Below, piece by piece: positions 26,462 to 33,671 of a stretch of 64,000 nucleotides of DNA. This DNA is from Alphaproteobacteria bacterium. GTDB lineage: Bacteria > Pseudomonadota > Alphaproteobacteria > Micropepsales > Micropepsaceae. Position 1 is the first letter of the stretch. Every line of letters starts with the position of its first letter. The DNA is taken from NCBI GenBank assembly GCA_017308375.1, contig JAFKEW010000046.1:1-64000 (forward strand), read 5' to 3'. The position numbers and the translations under genes are program-made. Below the pieces are notes generated by a model, which was not told where the DNA came from, did not search any database, and saw only the letters and a list, made by a program, of their open reading frames with translations.

Positions 26462-27652
26462 ATGGCTTACGTTGAAAACCGCCTCGTGCACGATGCCGAT
26501 TCCCATCTGATGGAACTGGCGGACTGCCTGGATGATTTTCTCGATCCAGAATTCCGCGCCGCTTACGACGCATTGCCAAAGCTGAAGGCGTGGCCGCGCG
26601 ATGGGCAATGGGCGAAAGAGGCCCGGGCCCAGCACGCCGATCCCGTCTTCCGCGCCGGCAATGTGACGGAGCTGATGCTGCGCAAGAATTACGCGGCGCT
26701 GGGCAGCTTCCGGCGCGAGGATCGGCCAAAGGCGCTCGACAATCTGGGCTTTGCCAGCCAGTTGATCTTCACCACCTGGAGCCTCGGCAATTTCGATCTC
26801 GATGAATCCGGTAATCTCGATCTCTGCTACGCGGTGGCGGAAGCGCACAACCGGATGATGACGTGGTTCTGTTCGGTGGACCCGCGTCTGCTTGCCACCT
26901 GTTATGTGCCGCTGGCCGATTTCGACCGCGCCCGTGAAACGGCGCGCAACGCCATCGCACTGGGCGCCAAGGCGCTTCTTGTCCCGTCACGCTGCCCCAA
27001 GGGGCATTCGCCCAGCCATGTTGCGTTCGATCCCGTCTGGGCGATGGCGGAGGAAGCAGGCCTGCCGATTGTCTTTCATGTCGGCGGCGAAGAGAAAATG
27101 CGCCCCGATTATTTTGAGAACGGCGGCCCGCGGGTGAAGGATTTTCATGGCGGGGAGGAGAATTTCACCGCCCTCAGTTTCATGACCATTCCGCATTCGG
27201 TGATGCAAACATTGGCGGCGCTGATTTTCGATGGTGTGTTCGACCGTTTTCCGAAACTGAAATTCGGTGCCATCGAACTCGGCGCCTCCTGGCTGCCAAG
27301 CTGGATGCGTTATCTCGATGCCGGGCACAGCGCCTTTTTCCGGCATGAGGAACGGCTGCAGAAACTGTCCATGAAGCCCAGCGATCTGGTCCGCCGCCAG
27401 TTGCGCGTGACACCTTACCCGCATGAAGATGCGGGCTGGATCATTGCCAATGCGGGGGAGGAGGTCTGCCTGTTCTCGTCGGACTATCCCCATGTCGAAG
27501 GCGGCCGCAATCCGCTCAAGCGATTCGACGATTCGCTGACGGGCCTCAGCGCCTCCGCCATCGAACGGTTCTATTGCAGCAATTTCATCGACCTGATGGG
27601 AAATGGTCTGGCGCCCGAACTGCGCCGTCCCGCTCATCTGGTTGCCGCCTGA
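26462..27652 (+). CDS. Amidohydrolase-family (Amidohydro_2) metal-dependent hydrolase
   Basis: A 396-residue TIM-barrel hydrolase of the Amidohydro_2 group, which includes decarboxylases and lactonases acting on aromatic or cyclic acids. The N-terminal metal site is replaced by HDADSHLMEL (D-x-x-x-H rather than H-x-H). A central metal-ligand histidine is in IVFHVGGEEK near residue 207, and the C-terminal aspartate is in LFSSDYPHVEGG near 343. The gene follows the HMGS-like/DUF35 gene by 22 bp, so the two are very likely one operon and the hydrolase may act on the same acyl or ring-derived intermediate. Terminates at a hairpin before the convergent DUF992 gene. Confidence 0.82.
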   Translation: MAYVENRLVHDADSHLMELADCLDDFLDPEFRAAYDALPKLKAWPRDGQWAKEARAQHADPVFRAGNVTELMLRKNYAALGSFRREDRPKALDNLGFASQLIFTTWSLGNFDLDESGNLDLCYAVAEAHNRMMTWFCSVDPRLLATCYVPLADFDRARETARNAIALGAKALLVPSRCPKGHSPSHVAFDPVWAMAEEAGLPIVFHVGGEEKMRPDYFENGGPRVKDFHGGEENFTALSFMTIPHSVMQTLAALIFDGVFDRFPKLKFGAIELGASWLPSWMRYLDAGHSAFFRHEERLQKLSMKPSDLVRRQLRVTPYPHEDAGWIIANAGEEVCLFSSDYPHVEGGRNPLKRFDDSLTGLSASAIERFYCSNFIDLMGNGLAPELRRPAHLVAA

Positions 27653-27669
27653 AACAGAAGGAATGAGAA

Positions 27670-27692
27670 GCCCGCCGGTTTTCCCGGCGGGC
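27670..27692. terminator. GC-rich hairpin between convergent genes
   Basis: A 9-bp stem (GCCCGCCGG with CCGGCGGGC) around a TTTTC loop, halfway between the amidohydrolase and DUF992 stops. No strong T-run follows on either side, so its use as a terminator is probable but not certain. Confidence 0.55.
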
Positions 27693-27706
27693 CCATCTGT
27701 TCGGAT

Positions 27707-28213
27707 TTAGCGTTTGCCCATCTGCTCATGCGGATTGGGAACATAGGCCAGATGAATGGCGCCGATCCCGGCGGCCACGTTCAGGCCCGTATTGCCTTCA
27801 ATCGAAAGCGGTTGCAGCGTGATCGACTTGTCGAAACCGCCGATCAGCGCGTTGGCGGAGGCGCCGACGCCAACGGATGCCCCGGCGGTCACACCGGCAT
27901 AATCGCCTTCCAGCGCGCCCGGCTTGACGTCGGAGGTTGGCGCGATCACGGCCCAGATCAGCACACCGCCCTGGGTGTAGCCAATGTCAACGCCGTATTT
28001 GTTGATCGTGCCGGCATAATGCTCGCCATGGCGCTTGTTGGGCCGGAAGTTGCAGCGCAAATCTTTGGATGATCCGAATACGAATCCCCATCCGCTGGCG
28101 ACGTTACAGGTCAGGGTTCCGATCTTCACGCCGCTTTCGGCCGCCTGGGCCGGAAGGGCGGCGGACGCTGCGGCCAGGCCAGCGGCCACGGCAACCAACA
28201 GGGGTTTTTTCAT
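27707..28213 (-). CDS. DUF992-family exported protein
   Basis: A 168-residue periplasmic protein of the DUF992 family, which is largely alphaproteobacterial and of unknown function. A signal peptide (KKPLLVAVAAGLAAASAALPAQA) is cut near residue 24. The mature part has the family features: GTLTCNVASGWGFVFGSSKD, then a cysteine in LRCNF (a likely disulfide with the first one), YAGTINKYGVDIGYTQGG, and a Gly/Ala-rich GASVGVGASANALIGG segment. It has its own promoter in the 347-bp divergent gap upstream. Confidence 0.88.
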   Translation of the reverse strand: MKKPLLVAVAAGLAAASAALPAQAAESGVKIGTLTCNVASGWGFVFGSSKDLRCNFRPNKRHGEHYAGTINKYGVDIGYTQGGVLIWAVIAPTSDVKPGALEGDYAGVTAGASVGVGASANALIGGFDKSITLQPLSIEGNTGLNVAAGIGAIHLAYVPNPHEQMGKR

Positions 28214-28560
28214 CGAAATTTCTCCTTTATTTTAAAGGGATTGGCCATGCGGGGCAGGGGATCGGCGGGGCCCCCGCAAGGCAGGAACCGCCTCCGATGA
28301 AAACGCGGGCACCGGTCCGGCCGTTCCCACCGTGAAACCCGGCCTGTCCGTCCCTATATGATGGATATGGAATCTCTTCCTTTTCCGGCCGTGCCCGTCC
28401 CGCCATGTGGGGAGGGGGAGGTGGAATTTCCGCAAAACAACTTCAGGGTTGTTCGCGTGGGATATCAAAGCCTTGGATAGGAATTTGCCGCGCCAACCGG
28501 CGCGCTTTACATGCGGCCCGTCCCGCCGCTTAATGGTTCCAGCCAGTAAGGAGAAACGAA
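28214..28560. other. 347-bp divergent intergenic region
   Basis: This gap between the DUF992 and thiolase genes contains no convincing gene. It must hold both promoters. A small perfect hairpin (CGCGCC, AACC loop, GGCGCG at 28489-28504) lies about 55 bp before the thiolase start, whose ribosome binding site is AAGGAG. Nothing else was recognised. Confidence 0.5.
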
Positions 28561-29763
28561 ATGGCCTCAGGCATCAGGGATAAAGTTGCAATATTGGGCA
28601 TGGGTTGCTCGAAATTCGGCGAACGCTGGGAATCCGGCGCCGAAGAATTGATGGTCGAGGCCTATCTCGAAGCGATGCAGGATGCGGGCGTCGAAACCAA
28701 TCAGATTCAAGCCGCCTGGTTTTCCACCGCGATGGATGAAGTGAATGTCGGCAAGGGCGGCACCCCGCTTTCGGTCGCGTTGCGCCTTCCCAACATTCCG
28801 GTGACGCATGTGGAGAATTTCTGCGCCAGCGGATCGGAAGCGTTCCGCGGTGCGGTTTATGCGGTTGCCGCCGGTGCATGCGACATCGCGTTGGCGCTCG
28901 GCGTCGAAAAGCTGAAAGACACCGGCTATGGCGGCCTGCCGCAACGCGAGCAGGGCACCCTCAATCCGCTGTGGAGCGCGAACGGCTCCGCCCCCGGCAA
29001 TTTCGCGCAGCTTGCGTCGGCTTATCGCGCCAAGCATGGCGTCTCGAAAGATGATCTGAAGCACGCCATCGCCCATGTCTCGGTCAAGAGCCACGCCAAT
29101 GGCGCCAAAAACCCGAAGGCCCATCTGCAGAAGGTGGTCACCGAGGAACAAGTGCTGAAGGCACCGATGATTGCCGAACCGCTGGGTCTGTTCGATTGCT
29201 GCGGTGTGTCGGATGGCGCGGCCTGCGCCATTGTCACGACGCCGGAAATCGCGAAAAGCCTCGGCAAGAAGGACATCATCACGGTCAAGGCGTTGCAGCT
29301 TGCGCTGTCGAACGGCCTCGAAAGCCAGCACAATTCGTGGGACGGCTCCTACTTCCACACCGCGCGCATCGCCTCGAAGCGCGCCTATGAGGAAGCGGGC
29401 ATCAAGGATCCGCGCAACGAAGTCTCGATGATGGAAGTGCATGACTGCTTCTCGATCACCGAACTCGTCACCATGGAAGACCTGCACATTTCCAGGGAAG
29501 GCGAGGCGTGGAAGGACGTGATGAACGGCTTCTACGATGCCGATGGTCAGGTGCCGTGCCAGATCGACGGCGGGCTGAAATGCTTCGGCCATCCGATCGG
29601 GGCGAGCGGTCTGCGCATGCTGTACGAAATGTATCTGCAGCTTCTTGGCCGCGCCGGCAGCCGCCAGCTTTCCGATCCGAAGATCGGCCTGACGCACAAT
29701 CTCGGCGGTTCGCCAATGATGAATGTGTGCTCGGTCGCCATCATCGGCGCGCAGGGCGCGTAA
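28561..29763 (+). CDS. Thiolase, SCP-x-type acetyl-CoA acetyltransferase
   Basis: A 400-residue thiolase-fold enzyme. The acyl-accepting cysteine is in NFCASGSEAF (near residue 88) and the catalytic histidine in CFGHPIGASG (near 344). The last motif reads THNLGGSPMMNVC, without the C-x-G-G-G of classical biosynthetic thiolases, as in SCP-x/lipid-transfer-type thiolases. These cleave or condense beta-ketoacyl-CoAs, often branched or steroid side-chain substrates, and commonly need a DUF35 partner. Such a partner domain is fused to the HMGS-like protein encoded at 24988-26439. A strong terminator follows. Confidence 0.88.
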   Translation: MASGIRDKVAILGMGCSKFGERWESGAEELMVEAYLEAMQDAGVETNQIQAAWFSTAMDEVNVGKGGTPLSVALRLPNIPVTHVENFCASGSEAFRGAVYAVAAGACDIALALGVEKLKDTGYGGLPQREQGTLNPLWSANGSAPGNFAQLASAYRAKHGVSKDDLKHAIAHVSVKSHANGAKNPKAHLQKVVTEEQVLKAPMIAEPLGLFDCCGVSDGAACAIVTTPEIAKSLGKKDIITVKALQLALSNGLESQHNSWDGSYFHTARIASKRAYEEAGIKDPRNEVSMMEVHDCFSITELVTMEDLHISREGEAWKDVMNGFYDADGQVPCQIDGGLKCFGHPIGASGLRMLYEMYLQLLGRAGSRQLSDPKIGLTHNLGGSPMMNVCSVAIIGAQGA

Positions 29764-29782
29764 AAAACGGCAACAGAGTATA

Positions 29783-29813
29783 AAAAAGGCCCGGCACATG
29801 GCCGGGCCTTTTT
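29783..29813. terminator. Rho-independent terminator, bidirectional
   Basis: A perfect 13-bp stem (AAAAAGGCCCGGC with GCCGGGCCTTTTT) closes a 5-nt ACATG loop; A-run and T-run on either side suit both the thiolase and the convergent DUF6285 gene. Confidence 0.92.
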
Positions 29814-29819
29814 GTTTGT

Positions 29820-30176
29820 CTATTTCAGTCCTGAATATTTCGGCTGGTCGATCGCCACCTTGTCGCGTGTGGTGCGTTCCAGATGATCGGCCAGACCCGG
29901 TGTTTCCAGCGTGATGTCGCCGCTGCGGATGCGCCGGCACAATTCGCGATTCAGTTCGTCCAGCGTGCCGTCGCGGCCAAGCAGCGCGGTCAGCCGCTGT
30001 ATCTCTTCGCCTTGCGCCTTCGGGCCCTGTTCCAGTTCGCGCACCACGATGCCAAGCGCATTGGCCGCCACGCGGGCATGAAACGCGGTGTGGCCTTTCA
30101 GTTCAGGCATCGCACGCTCCTCGATGAAGGCGCGTACCGCCGCCACCAGTTCCAGCATGGAGGGTTGATCCATCAT
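29820..30176 (-). CDS. DUF6285-domain protein
   Basis: A 118-residue soluble, helical protein (SMLELVAAVRAFIEERAMPEL, then HTAFHARVAANALGIVVREL) that I place in the DUF6285 family, whose genes commonly follow a kinase-like phosphotransferase gene as here. The start is 2 bp beyond the stop of the phosphotransferase gene, so the two are coupled. The function is unknown; a subunit or regulator of the neighbouring phosphotransferase is the simplest idea. The frame opens with two consecutive ATG codons. Confidence 0.72.
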   Translation of the reverse strand: MMDQPSMLELVAAVRAFIEERAMPELKGHTAFHARVAANALGIVVRELEQGPKAQGEEIQRLTALLGRDGTLDELNRELCRRIRSGDITLETPGLADHLERTTRDKVAIDQPKYSGLK

Positions 30177-30178
30177 GG

Positions 30179-31180
30179 TCAGATTTCTCCCCGGATGATC
30201 AGGTTGACGAGATCGATCTCGGTCTCCGAAGATCGCCGCCCGATGGCCGCGCGCTCAACCGATCCGTCCATGCGGAAACCCTGATACATGCCCATGCACA
30301 TCACGCCCCATTTCAGCGAGCCGTAAACGATCCAGGTGCGTACATCGTCGATGGCGAGCTTCGCACCGCCCGCCGCCTCATAACCGGCCAACAGGTCTTT
30401 CAGGTCGCCGAAGCCGCCGACCACCTTGTCCCGCTGCCCGAAGCGCCAGGAATTGGTGCAGATCCAGCCGATGTCTTCCAGCGGGTCGCCGATATGCACC
30501 AGTTCCCAATCCAGCGCCGCTTCCACGCCTTCGGGTGAAATCAGAATGTTGCCGTGGCGGAAATCGCCATGCACCAGCGTGCGCTGGCGCGATGCGGCCA
30601 GCCGTGGCTCCAGCCATTTGAACGCCAGCTCGAACATCGGGTGCGGATAATCGTAGGAATCATAGCGGTCGCGGTATTGGCGAAGCTGGGCGGCACCATC
30701 CACCACCGGCAAATGGTCTTTCAGGGATGCCACATCCACCTGATGGATGCGGGCGAGAACTTCACCGCATTGCCGGGCGAGATCAGTGCGCACGGCATCG
30801 AACTCCGCATCGCGCAGGATTTTGCGGGCAATGGTTTCGCCCACCATGCGCTGCATGACATAGCCTTCGCCGACGCCATCTTCCGGCTTCAGCACGTAAT
30901 GCACCCTGGGCGCCTTGACGCCCGTCTTGCGTGCGGCCTCGATCGCCAGTGCTTCGGTGGCCAGTGCCACCGCGGCAGAGCCTTCGCCGATCACCCGCGG
31001 CGCCCCGCCCGGGCTGCGGCGCAGGATCAGCGGCAGGCGTTCGCCGTTTACAATGGCATCGAACGCCCAGGTTTCCTGGCTGGCGCCACCGGAAAGCCGG
31101 TTCAGCTTCTCCAGCGTGGAAAGCCCGGATAGCGCCTTTTCCAGCGCGTTTTTCAGATTACCGGCAAAATCAGGTGTCAT
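30179..31180 (-). CDS. Phosphotransferase family protein (APH/ACAD10-like kinase)
   Basis: A 333-residue protein-kinase-like enzyme of the aminoglycoside-phosphotransferase superfamily, in the branch related to the ACAD10/ACAD11 N-terminal kinase. Visible motifs are RLSGGASQETWAF (nucleotide loop near residues 28-40), the catalytic HGDFRHGNILI near 205-215 (Brenner-type H-G-D-x-x-x-x-N), and DWELVHIGDPLEDIGW carrying the metal-binding aspartate. In this branch the substrate is thought to be a hydroxyacyl-CoA or lipid rather than an antibiotic. It is followed by the DUF6285 gene and sits near acyl-CoA genes, which supports a fatty-acid role. Confidence 0.87.
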   Translation of the reverse strand: MTPDFAGNLKNALEKALSGLSTLEKLNRLSGGASQETWAFDAIVNGERLPLILRRSPGGAPRVIGEGSAAVALATEALAIEAARKTGVKAPRVHYVLKPEDGVGEGYVMQRMVGETIARKILRDAEFDAVRTDLARQCGEVLARIHQVDVASLKDHLPVVDGAAQLRQYRDRYDSYDYPHPMFELAFKWLEPRLAASRQRTLVHGDFRHGNILISPEGVEAALDWELVHIGDPLEDIGWICTNSWRFGQRDKVVGGFGDLKDLLAGYEAAGGAKLAIDDVRTWIVYGSLKWGVMCMGMYQGFRMDGSVERAAIGRRSSETEIDLVNLIIRGEI

Positions 31181-31188
31181 GTCTCTCC

Positions 31189-33288
31189 CTATCCACTCCG
31201 CAAATAGCGCACGGCTTCGTCCCGCTCAAACAGATAAAGCAGAACGCGCAGGGCCTCGCCCCGCGGCGATTTCAACTCCGGGTCCTTTTCCAGAATCATT
31301 CTGGCATCGTCGCGCGCCGCCGCCAGCAATTCACCATGCACCGCCAGATCGGCGATACGAAATGTTGGCAGCCCGCTTTGCCGCACGCCCAGAAGTTCGC
31401 CCGCGCCCCGCAATCGCAAATCCTCTTCGGCGATGACGAAGCCGTCATCGGTTTCGCGCAGGATCTTCAGCCGTGCCTTGGCGGTTTCTCCCAACGGCCC
31501 CTGGTACAGCAGAAGGCAGCTCGATTTCTCCGCCCCGCGGCCCACGCGCCCGCGTAGCTGGTGCAGTTGCGCCAGGCCGAAGCGTTCGGCGTGTTCGATC
31601 ACCATGATGGTGGCTTCCGGCACATCGACCCCCACTTCGATCACGGTGGTGGCAACCAGAATTTGCGTCCGGCCCGCCTTGAAATCGGCCATCGCCGCAT
31701 CGCGCTCCGGTCCTTTCATGCGGCCATGGGCAAGACCCACTTTCGATCCCAGCACGCGCTTCAGCATCGCCGCACGGTCTTCGGCCGCCGCAAGATCGAT
31801 CTTCTCCGATTCCTCCACCAGCGGGCACACCCAATAGGCGCGCGCGCCTTTGGCAAGCGCGCGGCCAAGGCTCGCCACCACATCGTCGATCCGCGCGGCG
31901 GGCAGCACGCGTGTCTCCACCGGCTTGCGGCCGGGCGGCCGGCCCGTCAGCCGCGAAACATCCATATCGCCATAGGCGGTCAGGGCCAGCGTTCGCGGAA
32001 TGGGCGTCGCCGTCATCACCAGTACATCGGCGTTTTGTTCGCCTTTGCCTTGCAGCAGCATGCGCTGGTGCACACCGAAACGGTGCTGTTCATCCACCAC
32101 GGCCAGGCCCAGATCGCGAAACGCCACATCATCGGAAAATAGCGCGTGTGTGCCCACTGCGATGTCGATCTCACCGCGCGCCAGTTTTTCCACGATGGCA
32201 TCGCGACTGGGCCCGCGTTCGCGCCCGGTCAGCAACGCCATGGTGATACCGCTTGCTTTCGCCAGCGGTTCCAGGCTCGCCATGTGTTGGCGGGCAAGAA
32301 TCTCGGTCGGCGCCATCAGCGCGCCTTGGGTTCCGGCCTCCACCGCATTCAGCAACGCCAGAAACGCGACCACGGTCTTGCCAGCGCCGACATCGCCCTG
32401 CAGCAGGCGCAACATGCGCGCCGGGGCCGCCATGTCGGCTTCGATTTCCGCCAGCGCCTGGGTTTGTCCTTGCGTCAGGGCAAAGGGCAGGGCGGCAATT
32501 GCCTTCGCCTTCAAACGCCCCGCACTTTTCAGCACGCGCCCCTTCGCGCCGTGAGTCCGTATGCCGCGCATCTGTGCCCGGATCAGCAGCAACGCAAGCT
32601 GGTTCGCCAGCAATTCATCATAGGCAAGCCGCATCCGGTTGGGTGCGGTGGGCAGAACATCGCCGTCGCCCTGTGGCGCGTGCGCGGCCAGCATCGCCTC
32701 GTGAAATCCGGTCCAGCCACGCGCGGCCAGCCAGGCCGTGTCCTGCCATTCCGGCAGAGGCACGAGCTTGTCCAGCGCCCCACGCACGGCCTTCGCCATC
32801 ACCTTGGGCGTCAGGTCTTCGGTCAGGCCGTAAACCGGCTCGTGCAGCGGCAGGCCCGATTCCTCACCCGGCGCCACCACATGATCGGGGTGGGCCATCT
32901 GCAGTTTGTTGCCATAGCGTTCGATACGCCCGCTGACGATGCGTGTCTGGCCGATGGGCAAGGTTTTCAGGAGGTAATCGGCCCGGCCATGAAAGAACAC
33001 CAGCTCCAGAACGGCCGTATCGTCAGAACAGCGCACCCGGTAAGGCCGCCGCCGGTCGGGCGACGGCATATGGTCCAGCACATGCACCTTCACGGTGGCG
33101 ATCCGCCCCGGCTCCGCCTCGCTCAGGCGGGGGCGATAGCTCCGGTCCACCACGCCCACCGGCAGGTCCAGGATCAGGTCGATCAGCCGTGGTCCCGCCA
33201 CGCGCGCAATCAGCTTCTCCACCTTGGGGCCGATGCCCGGCAGGGTGTGCGTTTCCGCGAACAGGGGAAAAAGAACCGATGGGCGCAT
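31189..33288 (-). CDS. recG: ATP-dependent DNA helicase RecG
   Basis: A 699-residue branched-DNA helicase. The N-terminal wedge domain begins PLFAETHTLPGIGPKVEKLI, followed by an OB region. The helicase core has QGDVGAGKTVVAF (Walker A, near 296-303), VVDEQHRFGVHQR (motif II, near 398), MTATPIPRTL, and ATTVIEVGVDVPEAT plus QLRGRVGRG at the C-terminal end. RecG remodels stalled forks and Holliday junctions. The ATG at 33288 has AAGGTGG upstream, and the in-frame start at 33324 adds residues foreign to RecG. It is divergent from sdhE-mfd, a neighbourhood conserved in Alphaproteobacteria. Confidence 0.96.
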   Translation of the reverse strand: MRPSVLFPLFAETHTLPGIGPKVEKLIARVAGPRLIDLILDLPVGVVDRSYRPRLSEAEPGRIATVKVHVLDHMPSPDRRRPYRVRCSDDTAVLELVFFHGRADYLLKTLPIGQTRIVSGRIERYGNKLQMAHPDHVVAPGEESGLPLHEPVYGLTEDLTPKVMAKAVRGALDKLVPLPEWQDTAWLAARGWTGFHEAMLAAHAPQGDGDVLPTAPNRMRLAYDELLANQLALLLIRAQMRGIRTHGAKGRVLKSAGRLKAKAIAALPFALTQGQTQALAEIEADMAAPARMLRLLQGDVGAGKTVVAFLALLNAVEAGTQGALMAPTEILARQHMASLEPLAKASGITMALLTGRERGPSRDAIVEKLARGEIDIAVGTHALFSDDVAFRDLGLAVVDEQHRFGVHQRMLLQGKGEQNADVLVMTATPIPRTLALTAYGDMDVSRLTGRPPGRKPVETRVLPAARIDDVVASLGRALAKGARAYWVCPLVEESEKIDLAAAEDRAAMLKRVLGSKVGLAHGRMKGPERDAAMADFKAGRTQILVATTVIEVGVDVPEATIMVIEHAERFGLAQLHQLRGRVGRGAEKSSCLLLYQGPLGETAKARLKILRETDDGFVIAEEDLRLRGAGELLGVRQSGLPTFRIADLAVHGELLAAARDDARMILEKDPELKSPRGEALRVLLYLFERDEAVRYLRSG

Positions 33289-33374
33289 GGGCGCCACCTT
33301 ATGGGCTGCGGCGCGTGGCCTCAACGCAAGGGCCCCGCTGGCTCCCCCGGCCGCGCCGCGCTATATCCCCCGCC

Positions 33375-33671
33375 ATGACGACGACCCCTTCCGGTGGCGC
33401 GCAGGATGTGCGCCGCAAGCGCCTTCTGTTTCGCGCGCACCGCCGCGGCTTCCGCGAGGTCGACATGATTTTCGGTACCTATGCCGAACAGGCACTGGCC
33501 GGTCTCGACGATGCGGGCCTCGATCGGTTCGAGGCACTTCTGGGTGTTCCCGATCAGGAAATCTATCTCTGGCTGCAGGGCAAGGCGCCCGTCCCCGCCG
33601 AACATGACAACGCGATCTTCGCCGCCATGAAGGCGCTGTGTAACCGCAAGAACCCCACGTGGAACGACTGA
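33375..33671 (+). CDS. sdhE: Succinate dehydrogenase assembly factor 2 / FAD assembly factor
   Basis: A 98-residue SdhE (YgfY/SDH5) protein, which helps covalent attachment of FAD to the succinate dehydrogenase flavoprotein. The defining motif R-G-x-x-E is present at R24-G25-x-x-E28 in AHRRGFREVD, followed by the helical GLDRFEALLGVPDQEIYLWL. The true ATG at 33375 lies inside a much longer open frame that has no support. Its last 13 bases overlap the GTG start of mfd, so both are co-translated. No sdh genes are near. Confidence 0.92.
   Translation: MTTTPSGGAQDVRRKRLLFRAHRRGFREVDMIFGTYAEQALAGLDDAGLDRFEALLGVPDQEIYLWLQGKAPVPAEHDNAIFAAMKALCNRKNPTWND

Noticed and set aside
30179..31180. Aminoglycoside resistance gene
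   Set aside because: The kinase belongs to the ACAD10-like branch and has a DUF6285 partner; nothing suggests antibiotic substrates.
32943..33374. Upstream extension of the sdhE frame
   Set aside because: It runs antisense through the recG start; the ATG at 33375 gives the normal SdhE length.
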